Shown here piece after piece: positions 25,857 to 34,652 of a DNA stretch of 64,000 bases. Location: assembly GCA_963827085.1 (NCBI GenBank), contig CAWGZY010000002.1, positions 124,001 to 188,000 of the forward strand. The letters run 5' to 3'. This DNA comes from JAGVPT01 sp963827085. Lineage in GTDB: Bacteria; Bacteroidota; Ignavibacteria; UBA10030; UBA8401. The translations under genes were made by a program, and so were the position numbers. Each line of letters starts with the position of its first letter. Position 1 is the stretch's first letter. The notes below the pieces were generated by a model. That model worked only from the letters and a program-made list of their open reading frames with translations. It did not search any database and was not told where the DNA came from.

Positions 25857-25986
25857 AGACTTCTGAATAATCCCAAAAGTGCGGCTCGCGCAAATCCCAA
25901 GAGGATGGTTTCCCCAGACGCCAAATGGTTATAAAACAAAATCTTGGCGTCTTTGCGGCTTGGCGAGAGATTTTTTTTAGATGTCT
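25857..25986 (+). repeat. MITE-like element, copy 2
   Basis: About 130 bases from AGACTTCTGAA to AGATGTCT, imperfect terminal inverted repeats. It is flanked on both sides by CAATAAT (25850-25856 and 25987-25993), a perfect 7-bp duplication; the left one contains the TAA of the helicase gene. The interior matches copy 1 closely. It is too short to encode a transposase. Confidence 0.75.
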
Positions 25987-26031
25987 CAATAATAAAATTT
26001 CGTGTAATATCCACAATACAAAGGCACACCC

Positions 26032-26988
26032 TTGGCAAAGAGAAAAAGAACGACACCGGTTCAAACTCAAGATGACAATCGAGACCTTGGTTTAGGCTCA
26101 AAGATCGCGCAGCAATCACGGACTCGTTTCCTTAACCGGGACGGAAGCTTCAACGTCGAACGGACGGGTCAATCGTTCTTCCGCTCGCTCAATCCATACC
26201 ACGCCCTGCTCACGATGTCGTGGGTGAAATTTCATACGATGGTCGTCCTGTCCTATTTTCTCGTCAACGTTCTCTTTGCGTTCGCATATTTGGCCTGCGG
26301 CTCCGAGGCCATTCAAGGATCGGAGGCAACATCGACGGGAGGACGATTCTTCGACGCATTCTTTTTCAGCGTGCAAACGCTGGCGACGATCGGCTACGGG
26401 AAAATAAGCCCGTCGGGCTTTGCGGCAAATATTGTCGTTGCCTTCGAAGCATTGACCGGACTCTTCGGGTTTGCACTGGCAACCGGGCTGTTGTTCGCTC
26501 GGTTCTCGCGGCCGAATGCAAAAATCCAGTACAGCGAAAAGGCGGTCATCGCCCCGTTTCACGACATCACCGGCTTCATGTTCAGGATTGTCAATGAACG
26601 GCAAAATCAGTTGATTGAAGTGAATGCGACACTCACGTTCAGCAGGATGGAATTGCACAATAACAAGCGGACGAGAAAATTCTATCCGCTGCCGTTGGAA
26701 AGAAACAAAGTCACGTTCTTTCCCCTTCACTGGACAATCGTCCATCCGATCGATGAAAAAAGTCCGCTCTTCGGTGTCTCACAAAAAGAGCTGGAGGAAT
26801 CGGATGCTGAATTCGCTATCCTCCTGACAGGAATCGACGAGACATTCTCACAATCCGTGCACAGCCGTTCTTCATACAAGCACGATGAAGTGGTCGTTGG
26901 AGCGAAATTCCGGGATATGTTCCTTCCGACGGAGGACGGTGTCGTGCGAGTCGACCTTCGGCGCTTAAGCGATATCGAGCGAGTATAA
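26032..26988 (+). CDS. Inward-rectifier potassium channel (KirBac type)
   Basis: Encodes 318 residues from a TTG at 26032 with AAAGG about ten bases ahead; the first ATG lies inside TM1 and is too late. An amphipathic N-terminal region precedes TM1 (about 68-89), the pore loop with selectivity filter TIGYG (119-123), and TM2 (about 131-157). The remainder (about 160-318) is the cytoplasmic immunoglobulin-like domain of KirBac channels, with PFHDITGFMFRIVN, LPLERNKVTFFPLHWTIVHPID (cut to LERNKVTFFPLHWTIVHPI) and the ILLTGIDETFSQ segment. The channel is a tetramer in the inner membrane passing K+. The NYN gene follows 16 bases later. Confidence 0.95.
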   Translation: MAKRKRTTPVQTQDDNRDLGLGSKIAQQSRTRFLNRDGSFNVERTGQSFFRSLNPYHALLTMSWVKFHTMVVLSYFLVNVLFAFAYLACGSEAIQGSEATSTGGRFFDAFFFSVQTLATIGYGKISPSGFAANIVVAFEALTGLFGFALATGLLFARFSRPNAKIQYSEKAVIAPFHDITGFMFRIVNERQNQLIEVNATLTFSRMELHNNKRTRKFYPLPLERNKVTFFPLHWTIVHPIDEKSPLFGVSQKELEESDAEFAILLTGIDETFSQSVHSRSSYKHDEVVVGAKFRDMFLPTEDGVVRVDLRRLSDIERV

Positions 26989-27004
26989 ATTTTCAAAGGC
27001 AACC

Positions 27005-27481
27005 ATGCTCCCCCATTATATCGTCGACGGTTACAACATTATCCACGCGATCCCGACGTTGAAGAAATTATTGGCGCACGATGGATACCAGGCGAGAGAA
27101 CAGCTTGTGTTTCTCGTCTCCCGTTTGACGTTCAAGAGAAAATTCCGCTGCACAATTGTCTTCGACGGCGCAAAACCCCATGAACCTCATCCCCCGCAGT
27201 CGCATTCCCCGCTCCACATCATCTTTTCGGCTCCTCTCTCTGCCGACGCGAAAATCAAATCGATGATCGAGCTCTCCAAGAATCGAACACTCCTCGTTAT
27301 TATTTCTTCCGATAGGGAAATTCTGGATTATGCAAAGGTGTGCTCCTGCAGCACATACACGTCTAAATATTTCAGCAATCTTCTTTTCGAAGAGCCGGGT
27401 AAGGGGGAAGAAAAAGATTCCGCCGCGTTATCGAAAGGTCAGGTTGATGAGTGGCTGAAGATTTTTGGGGAAAAGAAGTGA
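27005..27481 (+). CDS. YacP/NYN-domain ribonuclease-like protein
   Basis: Encodes 158 residues. The N-terminal YIVDGYNIIHA is the hallmark of the YacP/DUF901 branch of NYN (PIN-like) nucleases; further acidic positions fit the metal site in FDGAKP and in ISSDREIL. Family members such as Rae1 cleave mRNA or rRNA-associated transcripts at the ribosome; that role here is inferred from family. It follows the KirBac gene by 16 bases, and the hairpin at 27501-27542 ends the unit. Confidence 0.85.
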   Translation: MLPHYIVDGYNIIHAIPTLKKLLAHDGYQAREQLVFLVSRLTFKRKFRCTIVFDGAKPHEPHPPQSHSPLHIIFSAPLSADAKIKSMIELSKNRTLLVIISSDREILDYAKVCSCSTYTSKYFSNLLFEEPGKGEEKDSAALSKGQVDEWLKIFGEKK

Positions 27482-27500
27482 GGGAATGATGTGCCGTATC

Positions 27501-27542
27501 CTGCTGTTTGAAATTTCATTTCTTTCTAAACAGCAGCTTTTT
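27501..27542 (+). terminator. Intrinsic terminator after the NYN gene
   Basis: Perfect 9-bp stem CTGCTGTTT/AAACAGCAG with an 18-base loop, followed by C and six T residues on the + strand. It overlaps the last codons of the converging carA gene. Confidence 0.7.
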
Positions 27543-28689
27543 GCTTTTCGGCTTTTGTTTCCGTTTTCTCCATCAGTGCGATGAATTTTGCAAACAGGTA
27601 ATCGCTGTCGTGCGGACCGGGGGATGCTTCGGGGTGATACTGAACGCAAAAAAGTGGCAATTGCTTATGTTGAAAACCCTCGACGGTGTTGTCGTTAAGG
27701 TTAATATGAGTCAGCTCGACCTTCGATTCATCCATTGTCTTCCAGTCGACAGCGAAGCCGTGGTTCTGTGAAGTAATCTCAATTTCGTTTGTTTGAAGGT
27801 TCTTCACAGGATGGTTGGCGCCGCGATGGCCGAATTTCAGCTTATATGTTTTTCCCCCCAGCGCCAGGGCGAGCAGCTGGTGCCCGAGACAAATCCCGAA
27901 CATCGGCTTCGTGCCGATCAATTTTTTCAAATTCATGATTGCGTACTTCACCGCGTCTGGATCGCCGGGGCCGTTAGAAAGAAAGATACCGTCCGGATTC
28001 ATAGCCAGCACCTGTTCGGCAGAATAGGAAGCCGGAACCACTGTCAGGCTGCAGCCGTACCGCGTCAGGCGGCGCAAAATATTCTGCTTCACGCCGTAAT
28101 CGTAGACTACCACCTTGAAACGTTCTCCGTTACGATTTATCTCCGGCTTTTGCGGAGCGAGAGCGAAAATTGTTCGATCGATTTCCCCCCATGTGTAGGG
28201 TGAACTGCACGTAACCTTTTTCGCGAGGTCCCGCCCGTTCATATCGGGCGACGCTTTCGCTTTTTTCACAAGGCTCGCGTCGTCAATGTCCTTCGTAGAA
28301 AGAACGCCGCGCAATGCGCCGAGCGTGCGGATCATTTTCGTCAGCATCCGGGTATCGATGCCCTGAATGGCGATGATATTGTTTTTCTTCAGCCAATCGC
28401 CCAGACTCGAGGTCGCCCGCCAGTTGCTGTAGAAATCAAAATACTCCCGGACGATAAAGCCGGAAACCTGCGGCTTGACCGATTCAACGTCCGCAAGATT
28501 GACGCCGTAGTTTCCGATAAGCGGATACGTCATCGTGACGATCTGTCCGGCGTACGACGGGTCGGTGAGAATCTCCTGGTAACCCGTAATACTCGTATTA
28601 AAAACGACCTCGCCGGTAATTTCTCCCTCGGCGCCAAAATTTTCGCCGGTAAAAACTGTTCCGTTCTCGAGTGCAAGCTTAACGATCAT
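27526..28689 (-). CDS. carA: Carbamoyl-phosphate synthase small subunit
   Basis: Encodes 387 residues. It supplies ammonia from glutamine to the large subunit CarB for carbamoyl phosphate in pyrimidine and arginine synthesis. The start ATG at 28689 has GGGAAG upstream and gives the typical N-terminus (KLALENGTVFTGENFGAEG); 34 upstream codons are not conserved-looking. The C-terminal class I glutaminase domain shows LSNGPGDPD, nucleophile Cys in MFGICLGHQLL, and the His-Glu pair in VQYHPEASPGPHDS. carB is not in the window, so the subunit genes are not adjacent here. Confidence 0.98.
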   Translation of the reverse strand: MIVKLALENGTVFTGENFGAEGEITGEVVFNTSITGYQEILTDPSYAGQIVTMTYPLIGNYGVNLADVESVKPQVSGFIVREYFDFYSNWRATSSLGDWLKKNNIIAIQGIDTRMLTKMIRTLGALRGVLSTKDIDDASLVKKAKASPDMNGRDLAKKVTCSSPYTWGEIDRTIFALAPQKPEINRNGERFKVVVYDYGVKQNILRRLTRYGCSLTVVPASYSAEQVLAMNPDGIFLSNGPGDPDAVKYAIMNLKKLIGTKPMFGICLGHQLLALALGGKTYKLKFGHRGANHPVKNLQTNEIEITSQNHGFAVDWKTMDESKVELTHINLNDNTVEGFQHKQLPLFCVQYHPEASPGPHDSDYLFAKFIALMEKTETKAEKQKAAV

Positions 28690-28990
28690 TGATGGCACAC
28701 TTCCCTTTTTTATTCTGGAATTAAAAATACGAAAATGGCGATGGAGAGTCAACGGACAATGATGGTTGGGAGAATTATTGCATAAGCCCACAATCTTTGC
28801 ATGCTCTCTTGTAAACTTTCTTTACTCTAATTATCTTATTAATTCTGACCGGATGACAACTGATCTTGTCGAAAGCGATGCTTTCTGCAAATGAATTTCG
28901 TTCGAATCGTTTCAAGATAATTTGGGAATAAAGGAGTCGCGCATCGAAGGTCATGCTTTTATCTGGCTTCATTCATAATCGAGGAGTGCA
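28690..28990. other. Divergent promoter region between carA and the DUF486 gene
   Basis: Three hundred bases between diverging genes. It should hold promoters for both. A short string (GCTTTCTGCAAATGAA at about 28882) resembles GCTTTCTGCAGATGAA at 29470-29485 in the REP block, suggesting a decayed repeat. No RNA gene or riboswitch is recognised. Confidence 0.4.
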
Positions 28991-29320
28991 ATGAAAACCG
29001 TAGGCCTGCTTACCATATCGAATATATTTATGACATTCGCCTGGTACGGACATTTAAAATTCAGAGACGTTTCGCTGTGGAAGGTGGTTCTTGTTAGCTG
29101 GCTCATCGCGTTTTTCGAGTACTGTTTTCAGGTACCCGCGAACAGGATCGGGTCGTATCAGTTCTCCGGCGCACAACTAAAAACTATCCAGGAAGTCATT
29201 ACTCTCGTCGTGTTCAGCGTCTTCTCGGTAGTGTATCTTAAGGAAGAATTGAGGTGGAATTACGTTGTCGGCTTTCTCTTGCTCATCGCCGCAGCATTTT
29301 TCGTTTTCAAAAAATGGTAA
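28991..29320 (+). CDS. DMT-superfamily small membrane protein (DUF486)
   Basis: Encodes 109 residues with four membrane helices and very short loops. The order and motifs (FAWYGHLK, AFFEYCFQVPANRIG, FSGAQLKTIQEVITL, VFSVVYL) are those of the DUF486 family, distant relatives of small multidrug transporters. The substrate is unknown. GAGGAG precedes the ATG. A REP-like block separates its stop from the macro-domain gene; without the block the two genes would be about nine bases apart. Confidence 0.9.
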   Translation: MKTVGLLTISNIFMTFAWYGHLKFRDVSLWKVVLVSWLIAFFEYCFQVPANRIGSYQFSGAQLKTIQEVITLVVFSVFSVVYLKEELRWNYVVGFLLLIAAAFFVFKKW

Positions 29321-29539
29321 ACTGCTCTTTTTCTCGTTCCCAAACTCTGTTTGGGAACGAACGTTGAGTGAAGTTCCACTTCGCGAAAGATAATGAAACG
29401 TGGCTTTCTTCGTTCCCAATCCCAAGGGATCACTTCGTGACGAGACGTTGGGAACGAGGTAAAAGCACCGCTTTCTGCAGATGAAGTTTCTCGTTCCCAA
29501 ACTCTGTTTGGGAACGAGGTAAAATGGTAAACTGCTCTT
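29311..29539. repeat. REP-like palindrome block flanked by 19-bp direct repeats
   Basis: AAAATGGTAAACTGCTCTT occurs at 29311-29329 and again, identical, at 29521-29539, 210 bases apart. Between them are three palindromes built on CGTTCCCAA/TTGGGAACG: 29335-29359, 29411-29456 and 29492-29516. The first and third share the same 25-base sequence. The left direct repeat contains the stop of the DUF486 gene; the right one abuts the ATG of the macro-domain gene. Confidence 0.85.
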
Positions 29540-30067
29540 ATGTCTGAAAGAATTTTCATCATCGAAGGAGACATTACCAGGCAAAACGTCGACGCTATCG
29601 TCAACGCTGCGAATAGTTCGCTCCTCGGCGGGGGCGGCGTCGACGGCGCAATCCACCGGGCGGCCGGACCGGGGCTTCTCGAAGAGTGCCGGACATTGAA
29701 CGGATGCAAAACGGGCGAAGCGAAAATCACGAAGGGATATAGTCTTCGCGCGCGATGGGTCATTCACACCGTCGGTCCCGTCTGGCACGGCGGAAACAAC
29801 CGCGAGGACGAATTACTCGCCCAATGTTATACAAACAGCCTTGCCCTTGCGACAGAGCATCGATTAGAGACAGTCGCTTTTCCGTCGATCAGCACCGGCG
29901 CATACGGATTTCCCGTTGAACGGGCATCACGAATTGCTTTGAAAGCCGCAGCGTCGTATCTTTCTACAGTTGTTTTTCCGAAAAGAATTTTCATAGTCTG
30001 TTTTTCTCACGACGACTTCCAAATATACTCCGACTCGCTGAAGGAATTAACCGATGCCCGCAGATGA
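29540..30067 (+). CDS. Macro-domain ADP-ribose hydrolase (YmdB/MacroD-like)
   Basis: Encodes 175 residues forming a single macro domain. Seen: DITRQNVDAIVNAANSSLLGG (core IVNAANSSL) with the catalytic-type GGGGVDGAIHRAAGP loop, the VIHTVGPVW strand and the ISTGAYGFP loop that binds the distal ribose/phosphates. These are the MacroD/YmdB-type signatures, enzymes that remove ADP-ribose from proteins or deacetylate O-acetyl-ADP-ribose. It overlaps the next gene by 14 bases, indicating translational coupling with the thioesterase. Confidence 0.93.
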   Translation: MSERIFIIEGDITRQNVDAIVNAANSSLLGGGGVDGAIHRAAGPGLLEECRTLNGCKTGEAKITKGYSLRARWVIHTVGPVWHGGNNREDELLAQCYTNSLALATEHRLETVAFPSISTGAYGFPVERASRIALKAAASYLSTVVFPKRIFIVCFSHDDFQIYSDSLKELTDARR

Positions 30068-30488
30068 CCGAAGACCTCTCCATGTTGAATTGCCGTTTCA
30101 ACCGAAGACCTATGACATAGATTTTGCCGGACATGTCAGCAACATCGTCTATATCCGGTGGCTCGAAGACCTGCGAATGAAAGTGCTCGATACGTATCTT
30201 CCCCTCAACATCCTCATGGAACGAGGAATTGCACCGGTGGTCATGCGGACGGCTATCGACTACAAGAAACCCGTGAAATTGTTCGATGCCGTTATCGGCA
30301 CGATGTGGGCAAGCGAGATGGGAAATGTGAAAGGGACTCTTTCAGCCGAATTTAGTGTTAATGGAAATGTCGTCGCAGCGTCAGAGCAGGTAGGACTTTT
30401 CGTGAAAATGGACAGCGGCAGGCCGGTCGCTTTTCCGGAAGAGTTTCGGCGGCAGTTTGAAGCATTCCAAAATAAACCCTTACGATAA
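30054..30488 (+). CDS. Hotdog-fold acyl thioesterase (4HBT family)
   Basis: Encodes 144 residues of a single hotdog domain. The YDIDFAGHVSNIVYIRWLED segment carries the usual Asp-x-x-Gly-His-Val-x-Asn-x-x-Tyr pattern, with the Asp as likely catalytic residue. Such proteins hydrolyse acyl-CoA or acyl-ACP; the acyl length cannot be read from sequence. Its ATG lies inside the macro-domain gene, and the haem-binding protein starts 19 bases after its stop. Confidence 0.88.
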   Translation: MPADDRRPLHVELPFQPKTYDIDFAGHVSNIVYIRWLEDLRMKVLDTYLPLNILMERGIAPVVMRTAIDYKKPVKLFDAVIGTMWASEMGNVKGTLSAEFSVNGNVVAASEQVGLFVKMDSGRPVAFPEEFRRQFEAFQNKPLR

Positions 30489-30507
30489 ACTGGACGGAGA
30501 AAGAACA

Positions 30508-30978
30508 TTGAAAAAAATAGTTCGCTGGATTGGAATGATTGCGGCGGCGGTTCTCATTCTCATTCAATTCGGCCAACCCAACAGATCGAATCCCCCCGTA
30601 GACCAATCGATCTCGATCGCAGCGGACTCCGAGTTCACAGTGCCGGTCTCTGGGTTACTCACAACGGCGTGCTTTGACTGCCATTCAAACGAAACCCGCT
30701 GGCCATGGTACAGCTACGTCGCTCCCGTTTCGTGGCTTGTGAGCGACGATGTTGCAGAGGGGCGCCGTCATCTTAATTTTTCTGAATGGGGAAAATATCC
30801 GAAGAGTAAGCGCGTTCTGAAGCTTGGGCAGATTTACGAAGAAGTGTCAAAAGGCGATATGCCGATACAAAAGTATCTCTACATTCATGCCGACGCGAGG
30901 CTTACTGCCGCAGACAGGGATTCAATTACAAGCTGGACTGAACGGGTAAGGGACAAGTTGACCGGAGGGGAAGAATAA
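30508..30978 (+). CDS. Membrane-anchored haem-binding-domain protein
   Basis: Encodes 156 residues from a TTG at 30508, chosen because GGAGA lies seven bases ahead and the Lys-Lys plus hydrophobic anchor (about residues 6-22) follows at once; a TTG at 30457 would place the anchor late. The exported part has a single CxxCH motif (CFDCHSN) followed by ETRWPWYSYVAPVSWLV and a KGDMP motif, the pattern of the Haem_bd (DUF/PF14376-type) family seen in Bacteroidota. One covalently bound haem in the periplasm is expected; its redox partner is unknown. Confidence 0.87.
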   Translation: MKKIVRWIGMIAAAVLILIQFGQPNRSNPPVDQSISIAADSEFTVPVSGLLTTACFDCHSNETRWPWYSYVAPVSWLVSDDVAEGRRHLNFSEWGKYPKSKRVLKLGQIYEEVSKGDMPIQKYLYIHADARLTAADRDSITSWTERVRDKLTGGEE

Positions 30979-31059
30979 TTAAGAATTATGAATTAAGAAT
31001 TAAGAGTTAAAAGTGAAAAGAATTCAACCGTGTAACTTTTAACTTTCAATTTTTCACTT

Positions 31060-31656
31060 TTAACTCTTAATCTCCATCGCGTTGAGTACCTCTATAGCTT
31101 TCGCAATCGCCATTGCACGGTGGCTGATTTTATTTTTCTCATCCATCGTCATTTCTGCGTATGTCTTTTTTGAACCATTCGGGATGAAAAGCGGGTCATA
31201 GCCAAATCCGCCAGTCCCGCGGCTTGATTCCGCGATATCACCTTCAACCTTCCCTTCAACGACCTTTTGAATATTTTTGCCGACTATGGCAATAACGGTC
31301 CGAAAGCGAGCATTGCGCCGCCGCGGTGGAACTCCTTTCAAAGCGGTCAAAAGTTTCACATTATTCTCAGCATAAGTGGCATTCTCGCCGGAATAGCGGG
31401 CGGAAACAACGCCCGGCTTCAATTCAAGGTAATAACATTCAAGGCCGGTGTCGTCGGCAAGCGAGAGTAAGCCGGTGGCGTTAAACGCTTCTTGCGCTTT
31501 CTTCAGTGCATTTCCTTCCAGCGTCGGCTGGTCTTCAATTGTTTTCGGGACGCCGGGAAAATCGACGAGGCTTTTCACCGTGAATCCTTGAGACGCAACC
31601 AGGTTCGTTATTTCCTCGACTTTGTGCCGATTATTTGTAGCGATGAGAATATCCAT
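31060..31656 (-). CDS. rdgB: XTP/dITP diphosphatase (RdgB/HAM1)
   Basis: Encodes 198 residues. It hydrolyses non-canonical purine triphosphates (dITP, XTP) to monophosphates, keeping them out of DNA. Seen: N-terminal ATNNRHKVEEI, the LADDTGLECYYL loop with the metal-binding acidic pair, SARYSGE, the FGYDPLF motif and C-terminal ISHRAMA. The length is normal. It is convergent with the haem-binding gene; the 80-base gap contains imperfect inverted TTAACTTT/AAAGTTA strings (about 31005-31067) that may end transcription both ways. Confidence 0.96.
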   Translation of the reverse strand: MDILIATNNRHKVEEITNLVASQGFTVKSLVDFPGVPKTIEDQPTLEGNALKKAQEAFNATGLLSLADDTGLECYYLELKPGVVSARYSGENATYAENNVKLLTALKGVPPRRRNARFRTVIAIVGKNIQKVVEGKVEGDIAESSRGTGGFGYDPLFIPNGSKKTYAEMTMDEKNKISHRAMAIAKAIEVLNAMEIKS

Positions 31657-31955
31657 GTCTTGAACCAGTGCCGTTAGTGTGAATTAGTATGTCATGTTAC
31701 GCATTTGTAAAGTATCCACGAAGAACACGAAAAAAACAGAAATGTTTAGATTCGCTTTATGAAATGCATTGCTTTCTTTCATGAATTTTGAATTAGGAAT
31801 TAAAAGCTATGGAATTGTAGTGAAGAAGTCATTCATAATTCGAGACTTCTGAATAATTCCAAAAATACGTCTCGCGCTAATCCCAACGGGATGGCTTCGC
31901 CAGCGGCTTGGCGAGAGGTAATTTTTCAGAAGTCTCAATTCCTAATTCAAAATTC
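31657..31955. other. Gap between radA and rdgB holding a MITE-like copy
   Basis: No gene is seen. The right half is occupied by MITE-like copy 3 (31843-31935), with AATTC-rich repeats (GAATTTTGAATTAGGAATT) to its left. Confidence 0.5.
31843..31935 (+). repeat. MITE-like element, copy 3 (internally deleted)
   Basis: Begins AGACTTCTGAATAATTCC and ends TTTTTCAGAAGTCT; the terminal repeats AGACTTCTGA/TCAGAAGTCT are perfect. Relative to copies 1 and 2 it lacks about 40 bases of the centre. Flanks share AATTC at corresponding positions, consistent with a worn target duplication. Confidence 0.75.
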
Positions 31956-33314
31956 CTAATTTACAAGCTCCTTTATCGCCTGGGTTATCGTTTCCACACC
32001 GACGATGGAAATTCCGGTTGCGTTCTTCAGATTCTTGAGGTTGTTTTTGGGGACGACGATTTTCTTAAACCCGAGTTTCGCTGCCTCTTGCACACGTTTC
32101 TCGCTGTGAGCGATCGTTCTGATTTCTCCTCCCAGTCCGATTTCACCGATTGCAACCGCTTGTGAGTCCACGGGAACATCGCGGAGCGAAGAAACGATCG
32201 ACGATGCAATGCCAAGGTCAGCGGCGGGCTCGTCGATACGAATTCCTCCTGCAACGTTGACAAACACATCGTGCGTGCCGAGATTGAGGCCGACCCTCTT
32301 CTCAAGAACCGCTAACAGCATTTGCAGGCGGCGGAGGTCGAAGCCCGTCGCCGTCCGCTGGGGAAGGCCGTAGCTTGTCGAACTAACTAATGCCTGCACT
32401 TCTATCAGTATTGGTCTCGTTCCCTCCAACGTTGCAACAATCGTCGCGCCGGAAGCGCCGTACGTTCGTTCGGAAAGAAATACCTCGGAAGGATTTTTCA
32501 CTTCGTGCATTCCGTCATCATGCATCTCGAAAATTCCGATCTCATTCGTCGAACCGAATCTGTTCTTTGTTGCGCGAAGGATGCGGTAGGAATAATGCCG
32601 CTCTCCTTCAAATTGCAGCACCGTGTCGACCATATGCTCGATAACACGCGGGCCGGCGAGGATCCCTTCTTTCGTCACGTGGCCGATAAGAATTAACGGG
32701 ATGCTTTTCGACTTTGCAATGCGGGTGAGCAATGCGGTCGCTTCGCGCACCTGTCCGACGCTTCCCGGAGCGCTTTCCAAGTCCGGACGGAACATCGTTT
32801 GAATCGAATCGACGATCACGATATCCGGATTGCCCCGTTCGATGACGTCGGCGATCATTTCCAAATTTGTTTCGGGAAGAAGAAGAACGGAATTCGATTC
32901 CGTCCCCAGCCGTTCTGCCCGCAGCTTGATCTGTTTCAGCGATTCTTCCCCGGTGACATAGAGAATAACTTTATCGCGGAGCTTGAGTGCAACCTGCATC
33001 ATCATCGTCGATTTGCCGATGCCGGGGTCGCCGCCGAGCAGGACGACGGAACCGCATACCAGTCCTCCTCCAAGAACCCGGTCAAACTCGACGATGCCGG
33101 TTTTAAAACGGACATCCTCAAAGCCGCTGACGTCGTTCAATGCAACCGGCTCGATCTTCGACGCAACACCCCCCGATTTGCGGGCAATCTTTGCGGGCGT
33201 CGGAGCTTCCTCGACGAAAGTATTCCATTCGTTGCAGTTCGGACATTTCCCGGTCCAGCGCGGAGACATATACCCGCACGATTGACAAACGTATTTTGTC
33301 ATGATCTTAGACAT
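31956..33314 (-). CDS. radA: DNA repair protein RadA
   Basis: Encodes 452 residues from the ATG at 33314 (one at 33302 is also possible). RadA drives branch migration in recombination and repair. Seen: zinc finger CxxC...CxxC (Cys10, 13, 24, 27), Walker A GDPGIGKST (95-103), the RadA-specific KNRFGSTNE motif and a C-terminal Lon-like domain (VNVAGGIRIDEPAADL). The length is typical. It is likely transcribed alone, toward rdgB. Confidence 0.97.
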   Translation of the reverse strand: MSKIMTKYVCQSCGYMSPRWTGKCPNCNEWNTFVEEAPTPAKIARKSGGVASKIEPVALNDVSGFEDVRFKTGIVEFDRVLGGGLVCGSVVLLGGDPGIGKSTMMMQVALKLRDKVILYVTGEESLKQIKLRAERLGTESNSVLLLPETNLEMIADVIERGNPDIVIVDSIQTMFRPDLESAPGSVGQVREATALLTRIAKSKSIPLILIGHVTKEGILAGPRVIEHMVDTVLQFEGERHYSYRILRATKNRFGSTNEIGIFEMHDDGMHEVKNPSEVFLSERTYGASGATIVATLEGTRPILIEVQALVSSTSYGLPQRTATGFDLRRLQMLLAVLEKRVGLNLGTHDVFVNVAGGIRIDEPAADLGIASSIVSSLRDVPVDSQAVAIGEIGLGGEIRTIAHSEKRVQEAAKLGFKKIVVPKNNLKNLKNATGISIVGVETITQAIKELVN

Positions 33315-33389
33315 AGTCAAATATAGAAGATTAGACGGGGAGATTCAATGAGAAGAAGTTCAGAAGCTAACGTAAAAACGCAAAGGCCG

Positions 33390-34652
33390 TCATTTCACTA
33401 GCCACAGACTCAGTGCCGGAACGTACGTGATGATCAGCAGCCCAACGATAAGCACGAGTATAAACGGCAGCGTCGCAGCCGTCACCTGGCCAATCGTTTT
33501 CTTGAAGCGGAAGCTCGACATGAAAAGATTCATCCCTACCGGCGGCATTAAATATGCGATCTCAAGGTTGGCGAGAAAAATAATTCCAAGATGGATCGGG
33601 TCTACGCCATATTGTTTCGCAATCGGGACGATGAGCGGGACAACGACGATCGCCGAAAAAATCTCCATCATCATACCAATCACCAGCAAGAAGACATTCA
33701 AGATCATCAGGAAAACGATCTTGCTCTCGACCACCTGCCGGATCAATTCAAAAAGCTTTTGCGGTATTTGTTGATCGATTAGGAAACTTGTCAGTCCCAT
33801 CGCCATAGCAAGGATCATAAGAATTGCGCCGACGAGGACCATGCTCTCTTTCATGACTCTCGGAACATCGGTCGTCAACTTCAAGTCGCGGTATACAAAC
33901 ACTTCCACGATAAAAACGTAGAATGCGGTCACAGCAGCGGCTTCCGTCGCTGTAAAATAGCCGCCGTAGATCCCGCCGATAATGAAAAACGGGAGGGGGA
34001 TTTCCCAGATAACATTCTTGAATGCAGCCCATAATTTCTTTGCATCGAACGGATGCCGTTCGATCTTCGACGCTATTCCCTGTCGAACGCTGTAAATCGC
34101 CAATACCGTTACAAGCAAAATACCGGGGACAATTCCGGCCCGAAACAATTGGTCGATGGATACTTCCGCAACCGTGCCATACAAAATGATCGGAAGACTT
34201 GGCGGAAAAAGCAGCCCGAGGCTCCCGGACGTCGTCACAAGGCCGAGCACGAACTTGTCGCTGTATTTTTCGGCAATCAATATCGGGAAGACAAGGCCGC
34301 CAAGCGCAACGATGGTGATTCCCGATCCCCCGGTGAACGCCGTGAACACTGCACAGCTTGCAAGAACGACAATCGCCAGTCCTCCCGGCATCCATCCGAT
34401 GAGCGCTTGTGCCAGTGCAACAATGCGCTGCGGCGCTTTGCTCTCTGCGAGAAAATATCCTGAAACGGTAAACAGCGGAATGGCAAGCAACACGGGCTGG
34501 CTGGCAAGGCGGTACATTTCAACGATGATCGCCGCAGTATCGATACCTTGAGAGGAAAATCCGAGCAGCGATATCGTGCCGATGATCGAGAAGAGCGGCG
34601 CACCGAAGAGAACAAGAACCGCCAGAGCAAGGACGAAATAGATAACGGGCAT
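33390..34652 (-). CDS. dctM: TRAP transporter large permease
   Basis: Encodes 420 residues with about 11-12 membrane helices, the DctM family. Typical motifs are seen: ALFTVSGYFLAES-like stretch (IPLFTVSGYFLAES), FTAFTGGSGITIVALGGL, SLGLLFPPSLPIILYG and LIVPIAKQYGVDPIHLG (core PIAKQYGVDPIHLG). It is the Na+- or H+-driven translocation subunit of the TRAP importer. Its ATG overlaps the stop of dctQ by one base. Confidence 0.96.
   Translation of the reverse strand: MPVIYFVLALAVLVLFGAPLFSIIGTISLLGFSSQGIDTAAIIVEMYRLASQPVLLAIPLFTVSGYFLAESKAPQRIVALAQALIGWMPGGLAIVVLASCAVFTAFTGGSGITIVALGGLVFPILIAEKYSDKFVLGLVTTSGSLGLLFPPSLPIILYGTVAEVSIDQLFRAGIVPGILLVTVLAIYSVRQGIASKIERHPFDAKKLWAAFKNVIWEIPLPFFIIGGIYGGYFTATEAAAVTAFYVFIVEVFVYRDLKLTTDVPRVMKESMVLVGAILMILAMAMGLTSFLIDQQIPQKLFELIRQVVESKIVFLMILNVFLLVIGMMMEIFSAIVVVPLIVPIAKQYGVDPIHLGIIFLANLEIAYLMPPVGMNLFMSSFRFKKTIGQVTAATLPFILVLIVGLLIITYVPALSLWLVK

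Noticed and set aside
31005..31067. Inverted AT-rich strings between the haem-binding gene and rdgB as a firm terminator
   Set aside because: The arms are low-complexity and imperfect, with no GC-rich stem, so no separate terminator was called.
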